Notes: a model not told the origin generated them from the sequence alone. Positions 49,748-60,531 are shown, numbered from the stretch's first letter. The stretch: DNA of 64,000 nucleotides from Gliomastix tumulicola (GCA_001599755.1 BCHX01000001.1:6014001-6078000); one strand, 5' to 3'. Translations and numbers: made by a program.

Positions 49748-52700
49748 TTACACTGGCCCTGGGAGATGAAGTGTGTTGCGAGCACTCTGGACATAATTCA
49801 CAAGTCCAAGCGTTGACTGGCTTCCTGCACCGTCCAGCAGGACCAGCACGTCGAGGCCTGCTTGGATGAGGCGCTGGTTCTCCGGATCCGGGGTCGTCGA
49901 CTGGATCTGAATATGCTGTAGGAGCACCGTCAGGGCCGTGAAGATACTGTGAGCGCGCGTCCACGTCAAGGGGAAAACAGCGGCGTCGGACATGCCCCGA
50001 GGAGGATTCGAAGGGAAGCCGCCACCGGACGACGAGGCCATCTGACGTAGAATATCCACCGCCTGCAGCAGACGCGTGCATATCGCGAGCTCCTCTTCGT
50101 CTGACACGAGAAGCTGATCGCGGCGATCCGTCGCCGTCTTGGAAAGCAGGAGCGCCTCGCAATGGAGGAACTCGCCGTACCGCCTGAAGGCCTCCTTGGA
50201 ATCCTCCTCGACGAAGAGGGCATCGACCCGCGCCTCCCAGCCGCCCAGCCACGTCCTGATATCCTGGACACAGCCTGCCATCCAGTGGGCGCTGCTGCTT
50301 GTCAGAGACGTGGTGGCTCCGATGATGCTCTGCTGCTGGTCTGGGGGCGTGGAGACCCGGTTGTTGCTGAGGAAGTCTCTGAAGAGGCGGTTCTGGAGCC
50401 GAGCCATGTTGCATACCATTGTTGATAGGTCGTCGACGCCTACGGATCCCGACAAGGGCGATAATCCTGGGGCGTCCTTCCCATCGGGCAGCTGGTGTGG
50501 CCGGCCGAAAGCAATGGAGACATGCGTCCCCAGGGCGTAAAGTGTTCTATGGAGTACACGCGCAGGAGCAGAGTCTGTCTTGTTGGAGCCGTGCACCTCG
50601 ATGATGTCCAGACACATGCGGGATGCGTGGCCGAGTAGCCGCCAGATGTCTAGAGAGGATGGGCGTATCCAGGCGTATACGCAGAGTAGAAGCATCATCT
50701 GCAGCGATTGGTTGGTTGGGTGAGCAACTAGATCGTATAGTGACTCGGATGAAATCGTCGACTGAAGGTACGTATCGGCGACGACTTGCAGGCGCTGGTC
50801 GTGTAGACTGAGCATAGCCAGAGAGATGGCAAGGATCATATTGAAACGCGAGACAACCATGCTCCTGTCTCCGGCCATCATAGAGATGTCGTTGCTGTTG
50901 CTGTTGCTGTTGTACATGTCGTCGAGCGTCTCGCTGATCAGACCGAGACCAAGGATCGGGTAGGTCATCTCGATAGATCGATAGTAGTATCGCGCGAGAA
51001 TCTCCGCCTCGTCCCGGCATAGGTCTGTCTTCACGTCCAGGACGAGAGAGCTGCAAAGGGTCTCGAGAAGTATGGGGTTTCGCGAAATAGACAATGGGAT
51101 TTCTTGCTGTAGAAGAGGTAGTGACGAGTTTCCGCTGGCTAGTGTGGTTGCGAGGCGAGAGAATGTGCTCGTGGCGCCGAAGAAGATGCAATCTGTCGAA
51201 CCTGCAGCATTTGATGGCGATGCCGGGCAGAATATGTTGGCGAGGCCATGCTGCCGGTTAGGTAGACCATGATGGATGGCAGAGTCTCTCCTTTGTTCAG
51301 CTGCCCCTAGAGTTGAGTTTTCGGACATAGGGTGATTCAGCCGAGGCAGCGACTCAACCTCGCTCATCAAGCTCTGGGCATGCTGATGTAAGGCGTGGAT
51401 ATGCCTACGCGAGACCTCCTGGCCGAGTGCGTTGTCCCAGTAGCAGCAGTCTCGACGCGTCTTGGTGCAGTTCCGACACGCAGGGAGATCCATGTCGCAC
51501 TTGGTCCGTCTCCTCTTGCAGTGCGAGCAGATCGGGAGCTTCTGCATGGCCGTCTTGAGCTGAACCGTGTCGATGGCGGGCTTCGCTGATGCACTCGCGG
51601 CCACGAGTGTCGTCGTCGGACTCATCATCGGGCTCTGGACAGCTGTTTGAGGAGACGCCGGTAATGTTGGCAGCTCGATCGGGTCGCCGCCGATTACCTC
51701 TGGGTCGAATGCACTCAGACCGTCATCGAGCCCACCCGCCTCTGCGAAGTTGAAGACACCGAAGAAGTCGGAGACATTGTCCAGAGACAGAAAGTCCAAA
51801 TCGAAATCGGGAAAGAGCGTCTCGGCTGTCAGATCGTCTACTACTGGGGACGGCTGTTCTCGGGCGTAGAGAATCTCTGCATTCTCTCTGAACAGCAGAT
51901 CTTTTAGTTGCCTGGCCTCTAGGATCGTCGTCAAGTCGGGGTCTGGGGAGCCTTCGTCTTTGAAGAAGCCCAGGGCGCCTTTCCGCAGTCGGTCGAAGAG
52001 CATGCCGCATTGCTGTGCTGATGGCCACTGTCTCTCAAGTATGATCTGCCGAGATATTTCTGTCAGCAAGATATGTAGATAAAGGGTGCGATGGGTTCAG
52101 CCGTACAAAGATGCCAGATATCTGGTGCACAGACTCGAAGATCTGTTTGATAGCATAGCGTCTGCGGATGAGGGAACGATGATGCCAGAGAGCGTACAGG
52201 ATCAGATTCCCTGCCTCGTAACAGTGATGAGTGGCATGCCACGGATTGTCTAGATTCCCAGACTCGGCAAGGTCCCAGTACGTGCTAACGATCCGTAACG
52301 CGGCATCGAAATACTTGAGGACAGAGCTGTCCTCGGGGTCAGGATTGCGGGCGCAGGGCATGTGAAGGAGCAGTGCGGCCTGCCACTCCATCGGAGCACA
52401 CCATCGGGGCGTTGCTGCCTGAGACTTCACCTCGGCCAGTCGCCGCTCTATGTCGTTGGCCCAGTCCCGGTAGGTCAGAAGGTGGCTTGGAAAGGGCCTC
52501 ATGCCGATGTTGACGGAGCATATTTCCGACTGCAGTCTGAGGTACCGGACGCGGTCATGGAGCCGGATAAAGGGCACGTGGGCGAGGTGTTGATCTGCTT
52601 CGCCTCCGTAATCTGACCCGGGAACTTCTGGACTTTCCTGTGTGATGGGTAGAGGGACGTGGACTTGGTCTGCCGCAACGGCAAACGGCCGATGAGAGGT

Positions 52701-53912
52701 GATGGCAACGGCTCGCTCAAGGGCATAGAGCTAGGTGGCAGAGAGATCAGCAAGAAGGTTCAGCCAACGACTTGATTAATACCAACGAGTAAGAAGAGAG
52801 ACATACTGCCCAGTAGAGACGTCTGCGGGACTCGGTGGCTGTCTCGTCCATGCCGCTCTCCCACGGGACTTCTTGATGCAGACCCAGCTCTAGGGCAATA
52901 GTCGTGGCGTCGCCCACGACCTGCCAGAGATTGGTAGAAGACGGGAGCAGACATCCGTACTGCGCGAGCAATAAGAGCTGCTTCATGGTGGTCGTCGTGG
53001 CCTGGTTGCAGCATAGCCCAAAATCTAGCCGAGAGAAGGCATCCCGACGCAGAGACTCGGCCAACGAGACGAGTTTGCGGTAGTCTCTCGCCCTGGATGA
53101 GAGTGAGGCGATGGCGAGGATCATGGACACGATGAAGTGCTCGTCCGCCGTGACGGTCTCAACGGCACCTCCATCATATTGTCTGTACCTTTGGAACACA
53201 TCGATGATCTCTTGCTTTGAGAAGAGCGGGTATTGAGGTAGGATGCGCTCGACGTACACGCCAACCAACTTCTCTGCCACCTCTTCTGGAAGCTGCGTGA
53301 AATGTGCCGTGGCAGGACTGAAAGGGAGATTGATAGGACGCTGGCTCTGGAAAGCAAGCGGGAACGGCAGCTCGGCGCCCAAGAAGAACACTCTGTGGTA
53401 AGGCAACGTAGATGGGAATCCGCGATGGACTGAGCTCGTCGGGGAGGCGTCACTGGCGACTGTAGCAACCAGCCTGTAGGCGGCTTCTGATATGCCTGAC
53501 GCGCCGACATTGTAGATCTCCTCTGGTTGACCTAAAGCGATGAGAGTCGAACTCGCTTGGTCTCGGACCAGGGCGTCTCTCTCCACCTCCAGCTGCGCGA
53601 CCAGCTCCTCTAGGTATGAGACGAGACTGGAGTCCGAACAGCCCTCGTTAGACGAATCCATATGCGGGATAATCACCATGGACAGAAACGTACCTCCTTG
53701 GGAGCTCCGCCTCCGAACCACGATCTAATCCAATGCATTGGACCCTTGCATTTGTGCAGTGGGAGCAGGACGGGTAACTCCGATCGCACTATACTGACAA
53801 AGCTCACGTTAATTTCGAAGAAATGAGCTTGAGAGAGGATCTATTCACTTTCCTTCTTCTTCCTACGGTAGCATCGAGCGCAAGAATACGAGGATCGCGT
53901 GCTGCGGACCAT
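49748..53912 (-). CDS. Double Zn2Cys6 transcription factor: two fused regulator modules
   Basis: Exons 53912-53853, 53788-53694, 53626-52807, 52730-52107 and 52045-49748; 1298 aa if all four introns are removed. Module 1: Zn2Cys6 cluster C11, C14, C21, C28, C31, C38; a coiled linker (SLVSYLEELVAQLEVERDAL); a fungal_trans domain from about 164 to 400; then IILERQWPSAQQCGMLFDRLR, typical of the end of such factors, and an acidic, Phe/Leu-rich stretch (about 600-650) like an activation domain. Module 2, with no stop between: Zn2Cys6 C706, C709, C716, C723, C726, C733, followed by a second fungal_trans-like region to the C-terminus. Intron 1 (53852-53789) has a good size and acceptor but starts GAAAGT, one base from GTAAGT; without its removal the frame stops at once. 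Residue 673 is an internal Met that could start module 2 alone. The gene sits beside the C45 acyltransferase, permease and amidase, its likely targets (inference). Confidence 0.8.
51446..51529 (-). other. Second Zn2Cys6 DNA-binding cluster (internal)
   Basis: CSHCKRRRTKCDMDLPACRNC followed by the sixth Cys (residues 706-733 of the fused protein), uninterrupted by introns. It lies about 670 residues downstream of the first cluster in the same frame. Confidence 0.93.
53735..53882 (-). other. First Zn2Cys6 DNA-binding cluster, split by an intron
   Basis: C-x2-C-x6-C-x6-C-x2-C-x6-C, with CARCYRRKKK in exon 1 and CDRSYPSCSHC at the start of exon 2. The cluster is perfect only if the GA-AG intron 53852-53789 is removed. 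Confidence 0.8.
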
Positions 53913-54254
53913 GGCGTCGGCTTGGGGGAGGGGGAATCGTGATGGAAGCTGGAGGAGGGTGAAAGCCGCCAAGGTGGAGAGATATGGGAACAAGTTGGTC
54001 AATAGATAAGCTGGGGGACGTTCAGTCGGACATTATTCCATTATCCGGGTCCATGTGGTACTAGTAGAACTATTCAAACAAACCTCGGCTATAGTGATTG
54101 ACTCAGACGACACTAACGCACGTAGACATGGATCAAGGATGCATAGCTTATACGACTATACTCTTGATTGTGATTAATCAAGGCTTTGAGAGATAGCAAT
54201 TCGCGGGATAGGACAGCCTTTGGGTTCGATAACAAGATAGCTCATTGATCTCGT
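53913..54254. promoter_or_regulatory. Upstream region of the double transcription factor gene
   Basis: 342 bp between the acyltransferase 3' end and the regulator ATG, both on the minus strand. I see no clear TATA or binding motif. Confidence 0.55.
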
Positions 54255-55404
54255 CTAGAATCCTATCTCGATCTGCTCCTCAATCTCCGTCGGCCTGCCC
54301 ATGGAAATTACGCCCTTGCGCTCTGTGATATTGTACACAACGTTGAACAATGTATTGGAATCGTTGTTTCCAAACTGACGCCGATTAATGGAAGCGGGAT
54401 AGCCCTGCTCGTCTTTGAACAGCTCGAGTAGTGTGTCAAAGGCGGCCTTGTCACCCACCTCCTTCGTCGCGAGCTCCTGAAGTCGGGCGGTACGCTTAGG
54501 CGAGTCTTCAAGCCACAGAGGCTCGAAGACGCCCTCGTGCTTCAGAATGAGGTTGTTGGCATGAACCACGCGACCGAGGCTATCGGGAGCAATCTCCTGG
54601 AACCCAATGCTTGTACACTCAAGACCAGTAGGCCCGGTCTCATCGCCCAAGAGTATGTGGCTGCTCCCGGCCAGGCCCACCGCCTCGATCTTCTCGAGAG
54701 CCTCCCTCTTGGATTTAGACTCCAAGATAGTACGTAGTGCAAAGTGGATGGGCATGCGCTTCTGGTTGACGCCCATGGCGCGGATGCCGTTGAGCAGGCA
54801 GCCGACGCCGTGCTCGTTGAAGCCGATCTTGCCGATGATGCCGGCCTCAGTGATCATCTGGAAGGACGGCAGGTCCACGCCGGGAACGCCCTTGGGGTTG
54901 ACGCGGAGGACGATGAGGTTGGGCTTCTGCTTCGACTTCCAGTCCCAGTTCTGCGAGAGGAATGTTGCTCCCCCGGGCGTCTTCCAGCCGAGCGTGGTGC
55001 AGCCGTCGACGGCATCGATGGCCATGGGCCTCCGTGAGGTCTCGTCGAAGAGCCCAAAGGCGATCTCGCTGCGGATGTTCAGGGCTAGCACATCCAAGAA
55101 CTCGACCTGTGCTCCCTCGGCGATGGCCTGGATCTCCTCGCAGTATCGCGGGAACGTGGCTTGGAGGAACGGGACGAACTCGGCCGTCTTCTCACGCACG
55201 GTGGTCCATTCTAGATCGTTGAAGGCCTTGAAGAGCACGCGGTAGAATTCAATCGACCCGGCCACCTGTTTGGCAGCTTGCTGGCCAATGGCGAGACCGA
55301 TCTGTGGAGGAGGAGGAGGAGGAGGAGGGTCAGTCAGTTTGTCTTGGTACAAATCTCAGTTCACTCACCTCGCGATGGTTGCCTGTCACTGTGATGTCGA
55401 GCAT
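54255..55404 (-). CDS. Isopenicillin-N acyltransferase-like protein (peptidase C45, Ntn hydrolase)
   Basis: Two exons, 55404-55369 (MLDITVTGNHRE) and 55301-54255; 360 aa, the usual length for acyl-CoA:6-APA acyltransferase. The self-cleavage site is at Gly112-Cys113 in AVDGCTTLGW; cleavage would expose the N-terminal nucleophile Cys113. Other family features are RSEIAFG before it, FLSQNWDW, IGKIGFNEHGVGCLLNGI and HANNLI in the beta chain. Family members hydrolyse or exchange amide-linked acyl groups: penicillins, N-acyl amino acids, and unknown fungal amides. No penicillin genes (ACV synthetase, IPNS) are nearby, so a role in catabolism or acyl transfer on another substrate is more likely. 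The C-terminus ends EIGF; I see no SKL-type peroxisomal signal. The intron ends in a GAG-repeat tract. Confidence 0.92.
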
Positions 55405-55907
55405 TATGTCTGTGACTTTCTTCTCGTTCGATGGTCTGGAACGATTCGATCCCACAGTTTGATAAGATTCCGGGAATGTTATCCTGACCGTTTTATGTGT
55501 AGATGGTCTTGGTGCCTACGTGCGACCTACGTAAGAAGCGAGAGTCCGGGAACTCGACATGGATGCTCATTTCCGACAAGAAGACAAGACCCTGTGACAC
55601 AACAAGCCAAGTGTCAGACTAGTGGTGATAAGGGTGACATGAATCATGTAGACGGCTTAAAGCGTGTACATGTGGAACCACGCGCCTTATTCCGACACTT
55701 GAACTTGGGGCTAGAGACCGTCCGCCCGCATGATAACGAATCAGGAGAGGGGAGACGAGATATCAATTCGTAACACGACGAGGGCTCGAGGGGGAGCATC
55801 TTTAAAGTGACGCCCATCAGACCCTCAATGCATTCAGAAGATCCCGAAGATGAGGCAGCTGCGTCTCGATATACCCAGTGCACAGACATTCACATCTTCA
55901 CGCACCA
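55405..55907. promoter_or_regulatory. Divergent promoter of acyltransferase and permease genes, with three GATA sites
   Basis: 503 bp. TGATAA occurs on the + strand at 55460-55465, 55626-55631 and 55731-55736, matching the HGATAR site of AreA/NIT2 nitrogen regulators. CCG and CGG triplets suited to Zn2Cys6 factors are present but not in a clear paired arrangement. Shared nitrogen-responsive control of both flanking genes is an inference. Confidence 0.5.
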
Positions 55908-57506
55908 ATGTTCATCCTCTCCAAGGTCCGCGATGTCGTCTGGGGGAAGCCCCCTGACACTCCGGCTGAGCGGAAACTGCTGGTCAAGCTCGATGTTGTC
56001 ATCCTGTCCTTCTGCTGTCTGATGTACTGGGTCAACTATCTCGACCGTATGAACCTCAACAACGCCTATGTTAGCGGCATGAAAGACGATTTGGGCTTTC
56101 ACGGCCGACAGCTGAACGTTATCAACACAAGTAAGTCTAGCCTTCTATCCCTTTGCTACTTCATATCTTTCCCTTGTCAAGAGTCAAGCTGACGTTTTGT
56201 CTTCCTATAGTCTTCTACGGCGGCTATGTCCTTGGTCAAATTCCCAACAATCTCGCCCTGCAGAAGCTTCCACCCCGCATCTATTTCCCGAGCTGCATGG
56301 TTGCATGGGGCCTCCTGACCCTCGGCACCGGCTTCACGCACCACCCATGGCAAATCATGGTCATCCGCTTCTTCCAAGCCATCTTCGAGTCCTCTACTTT
56401 TGTTGGATGCCACTATATCCTTGGGAGCTGGTATAAGGAGAATGAACTCGGCAAGCGAACCGCCATCTTCACCAGCAGTGGTCTAGCTGGCACTATGTTC
56501 TCTGGTTTCCTTCAAGGCGGGATCCATCGTGGCCTAAGTAAGGACTCCATATTCTTCTCTTGACTCCAGTCGACCATGATGTGGTGTAATCCTCAGTACT
56601 AACCCATCACTAGACGGTGTTCGGGGTCTCCCTGGTTGGCGCTGGCTCTTCATCATCGACTTCTGCATCACTATCCCTGTTGCCGTCTACGGGTACTTTG
56701 CGTTCCCGGATACACCAGGGACAACGCGTGCGTGGTGGCTTACTGAAGAGGAGAAGCAGCTAGCCGTCAGCCGACTCCCCGAGGTAGAGAAGCACCGAGG
56801 TGTTCTGGGATGGAGCCTCGTCTCCCGTGTTCTACGCAGCTGGCACTGGATCGGCTTCGTGCTGCTGTGGGTGTTCGCGAGCAACACGGAGATGTTCTCG
56901 ACCAACGCCATCATGAACCTCTGGCTCTCGTCTACGGGTGACTATAGCATCGAGCAGGTCAACTACATCCCGACGGGTGTGGCGGGCGTGGGCATTGCCG
57001 TCACGCTCTTCTTCGGCTGGTACTCGGATTTCACGAAGCGCTTCTGGCATGTTGGCATTGCCCTCTCCTGCACGGCCCTCATCTCCGGCGCCATCATGCT
57101 CAACCCACCCTCCAGGGCCGCCAAGTTCTTCGCCCTCTTCCTCAACGGGTCCCAGTATGCGAGCCAGACGGTCCTCTTCGCCTGGGCCAACTCGGTCACT
57201 CGTCAAGACGACGCCAAGCGCGGCGTCATCCTCGGCGGCATGAACACCTTCGCCATCGCCGTCTACATGTTCTGGTCCCTGGTCTTCTACAGCGCCAACC
57301 AGGGCCCCGATTGGCGGGAGGGCAGCATCGCTATGATGTGCATGGGCGGAGCGCTCTTCATCACCACTCTTGCTGTCTGGTACCTGGCCAACAGCGAGAA
57401 GAAGAGACTCCTCGTGGATGACGGTATTACGGCCATTTCTGAGGTGAGCCACGAGGAGAAGGGAAAGGTTAGTGAAGGAATCGGGTCGAAGTCTATTCAC
57501 GAGTAG
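55908..57506 (+). CDS. MFS permease of the Dal5/liz1 (anion:cation symporter) family
   Basis: Exons 55908-56130, 56211-56537 and 56614-57506; 480 aa. The start is the ATG in CACCAATG after an upstream GTG-only frame. Motifs fit the allantoate/pantothenate permease family: helix 1 LMYWVNYLDRMNLNNAYVSG, FYGGYVLGQIPNNLALQK, GHYILGSWYKENE-type loop (here GCHYILGSWY), GWRWLFIIDF with TEEEK in the central loop, and FGWYSDFTKR in the second half. Twelve helices are expected; the tail is acidic and ends SKSIHE. Known members carry carboxylates such as allantoate, pantothenate, nicotinate or dipeptides. It is divergent from the acyltransferase and co-directional with the amidase, so uptake of the cluster substrate is its likely job. 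Its last 39 coding bases recur at 60,308. Confidence 0.93.
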
Positions 57507-57537
57507 TTGGGTGGGATTTAATGTAGTTATAGCTCCT
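57468..57537 (+). repeat. Permease 3' end, source copy of a dispersed duplicate
   Basis: The last 39 coding bases plus about 30 bp of 3' UTR. They match 60,308-60,378 with only a few changes and a 3-bp insertion after the stop. Confidence 0.8.
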
Positions 57538-57789
57538 GGTCTCTACGGCCCAGTTAGTCTTCACTTTGCCCTTTGAGAGGAGCTCATAATGCTTTTCTGG
57601 ATTGATGTGGTGCGTGAGGTTGTCAAGGCCATCTGAAGGAAGGAACGGAAATGCGAAAGAGCCGTGGACCGCTGTCGCGACCTCCTCTGGTGAACTGCAA
57701 AATGTTGATTCAAATCGACAATTAGGATCAATTCTGCCAATGGTTGCGGCAAGATCCTCCTTGTGACCTATGCACGGGTGCCTAATTGC
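57493..57789 (-). pseudogene. Possible C-terminal coding remnant, antisense to the permease end
   Basis: An open segment without an ATG that ends at a TAG overlapping the last permease codons. From an acceptor-like GTGCATAG (exon start 57767) it reads about 91 codons with protein-like composition, including GRIDPNCRFESTF, SFAFPFLPSDGLDNL and NPEKHYELLSKGK. Upstream sequence on this strand offers no convincing exon chain. It may be the tail of a lost gene or simply a chance open frame. I do not recognise the family. Confidence 0.25.
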
Positions 57790-58010
57790 TTACATGTAAG
57801 GCGTCCGGCTTCTTGCTGCGAATCAAATTGCAGTCCCTAATCAGCAGATTGTTTTGTCGTCCCTACTGATGCAAATTTTGTCGTACGTTGGGGGTGATTT
57901 GCTAACTTTGAGACCCACAAGATTCAGAGCTGCAAAACTTTGGGCTCGAAACTCCCCCGTCCTGCTTCAATCTCGCCTCGCTCTTTCCTCCACCTGGGAA
58001 GGCTTTGCCC
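57507..58010. promoter_or_regulatory. Intergenic region permease / amidase
   Basis: 504 bp holding the permease 3' UTR, the possible antisense remnant and the amidase promoter. I see no TGATAA here. Confidence 0.55.
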
Positions 58011-59985
58011 ATGGAACTCATTACACACCGGAGCGCCTTCCTTCTCTTTCTTAGCGGGGTTATATCTATGAGCACGTTGCCAGCTCTACGCTCGAAATTT
58101 TCCTCCCTCTTTTATCACTCTTCCGACGGAACAATGGCTACGAATGCTCTGCAGTCAGGTAAATGCAGCACCTCACCTCGTGGATTCTTCTCCCAATCCA
58201 CATTATCCTAGACGCTCACTCATTTGCCAGGTGCCTCTGAGCTGCCGCAGCTCTTGACCCTCACCATCGATCAGGCAGCAGACGGCCTTCGCTTGGGTCA
58301 CTTCACTTCAGTCGATCTTACCAGAGCCTATCTGGCAAGAATCGAAGAGGCATCCGATTTCAATGCCGTGCTGCAAGTCAACCCTGAGGCCGTGGCAATT
58401 GCCAGGGAATTGGATGATGAACGGACTCATTCTGGAAGCCGGGGGTAAGGTCCATCGTGTTCTTGTTTCGACTCCCGACTTTCGCTAATCCGGTACTGAT
58501 TTGACAGCCCACTCCATGGAATTCCGCTCCTCGTCAAGGACAACATTTCGACAGATGATAAGCTAGACGCATCAGCCGGCTCGTATGCCCTGCTCGGGGC
58601 CAAACCTGTCAACGAATCGTCTGTCATTTCCAGACTCAGACAGGCTGGTGCAGTCATCCTCGGCAAGTCGAACCTCTCTGAGTGGGCGAATTTCAGAGGC
58701 CTCAGCATTTCTGGGGGATGGAGCCCCCGTGGAGGCCAGACACTGGGGGCGTACTACCCGCACTGCATGCCCGAAGGAAGCAGTTCTGGCTCTGCCGTTG
58801 CGGTCGCGCTTGGGCTCACTACAGCCGCTCTTGGCACCGAGGTATCGTCCGATCACCTCCTCGATTTGGCTTTCTTCCCCCGTGTTTATACTGACGTGAC
58901 CGAAAGACAACTGGCAGCATAGTGGACCCGGCCGAATTCAACAACGTGGTTGGACTGAAACCTACGCGTGGCCTTGTTGCCAACGACGGCACCATTCCTA
59001 TTTCCTCCCGACAGGATACCTTGGGAAGCCTGACGAGGACGGTAAAGGATGCTGCCAGTCTCCTGACTTACATGGCTGGCCGCAGCGAGCAGGATGAGCG
59101 GACCTGGGCCATACCCTTTGATCCAATTCCCGACTTCACCGAATTCTGCGCAGGAACCAACCTAAGCGGCATCACTATTGGCGTCCCACGCAACACCTTC
59201 ACCACCGACTCAACCTCGCCCATCATCATCGCGTTCGAATCCGCGCTTGAGACACTGCGCTCCGCTGGCGCTAAGGTTGTCGACGGTGCTGATTTCCCCG
59301 AGGCTGAGGGATTCAAAAAACTGAATCAGGAAGTCAAGGGGATCGTACGCTCGTCCGAGTTCAAGCGAGACATTGTTCGCTATCTCGAGACACTGGAGAC
59401 GAACCCAAACAACATTCACTCACCTGAGGACATCATCGAGTTCACCAAGACCTTTCCGGCCGAGATGTATCCCGAGAAAGATATCGGCAAATTCATGTGG
59501 ACCCAGGCAGAGGGCATCGACATCGACAGCGACAAGTACAAGCACATGGTGGAGCAGGAGCTGTTCTATGGAGGTGAGGGAGGCATCCTTGGGGCGATCG
59601 AGAAGTACAAGCTGGACCTGATTGCCGTCCCCTCCTCCCTGGGTATCGCAAACGACCTGGCCGCCAAGATGGGCTTTCCAGTTCTCGGGATACCAATGGG
59701 TTTCTATCCTGAGGGTACTGAAATCGAGCTGGATAAGCGCGAGCCACACTTGGTCAAGGTTGCACCTTCAATGCCGTAAGTACTATACAATCACCATTCC
59801 TCTTACTTTCTTCAGAAGAAACAGAACTAAGACAGTTTTCCAGTTTCGCTTTGACCCTCATCACAAAGGCATTTGAGGATGGGGTTCTCCTTCGCGTTGC
59901 ACATGCATTTGAACAATTAGGCGGTGTGAGGGACAAGGGGCCTCAGCCTTTCAAGGCCCCCAAAACGGAGCTTCTAAATATTTAA
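58011..59985 (+). CDS. Amidase (amidase signature family)
   Basis: Exons 58011-58158, 58231-58444, 58508-58841, 58907-59775 and 59844-59985; 568 aa from the first ATG. Amidase-signature enzymes hydrolyse carboxamides with a Ser-cisSer-Lys triad. Visible here: Lys131 in PLLVKDN, the Ser/Gly-rich EGSSSGSA (cis-Ser near 213-214), and nucleophile Ser236 in TETTGSIVDPAEFNNVVGLKPT. The usual TETDGS has Thr instead of Asp. The C-terminal AFEQ helix is present. The first 20 residues (MELITHRSAFLLFLSGVISM) are hydrophobic. A second ATG at 58134 in a better context would give a 527-aa form without that extension, so localisation is uncertain. Lying next to the C45 enzyme and permease, it probably acts on the same amide substrate or its product (inference). 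Confidence 0.91.
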
Positions 59986-60307
59986 GAGTAATGGTTGTTG
60001 AGTTTAATCGGATCTGTCCTGTCAAAGAAAATAATAAAGGTGTTGAGCCGGTCATGAGTCTCTGTGATGAACGCGCTGATCTGTCTGGTGTTCAGGATAG
60101 GCGGATCGGCGCCTTCCAACTTGAACACCTGGGGAAAATACCGACCGAGTGGCATCACACGATCGAGTGGCACAACATCTGCCCGGCTGCATAATGAACC
60201 GTTCTCCCGAGATTAATACTATATGTTGGTTCATGATGTTTATGTGGCTCACTTGGTTCACTCGTGTCCTAGTGAATATCGTGACCCAAGTAAACCAGTG
60301 GTACAGG

Positions 60308-60378
60308 GTTAGTGATGGAATCGGGTCCAAGTCTATTCACGAGTAGTAGTTGGCGGGATTTTGTTGTAGCTATGGCTG
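60308..60378 (+). pseudogene. Duplicated fragment of the permease C-terminus
   Basis: Encodes VSDGIGSKSIHE plus stop and the start of the 3' UTR, nearly identical to 57,468-57,537. Similarity begins abruptly at GTTAGTG and fades about 30 bp after the stop. No other permease sequence is visible upstream. Confidence 0.8.
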
Positions 60379-60531
60379 AGGCGTGTACCGAGTCTTGCCT
60401 TCCTTTGGTAATCTCTCATGGTCATTTCTCCTGTTTGCAAACTCTTGATCGATCCGATTTTATAACATCACCGACTTTTCATCGCCTTAATCTGCACTGT
60501 TAAATGTGACCTAGCTCCTGCATTGGACGGA

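Noticed and set aside
50000..53912. Two separate regulator genes at this locus
   Set aside because: There is no stop between modules, and the exon carrying the end of module 1 is continuous with module 2. Separate transcription of module 2 from an internal start cannot be excluded, so this is kept as a test in the findings.
54255..55404. Part of a penicillin biosynthesis cluster
   Set aside because: Only the C45 acyltransferase-like gene is present. ACV synthetase and isopenicillin N synthase are absent, and the neighbours are a permease and an amidase.
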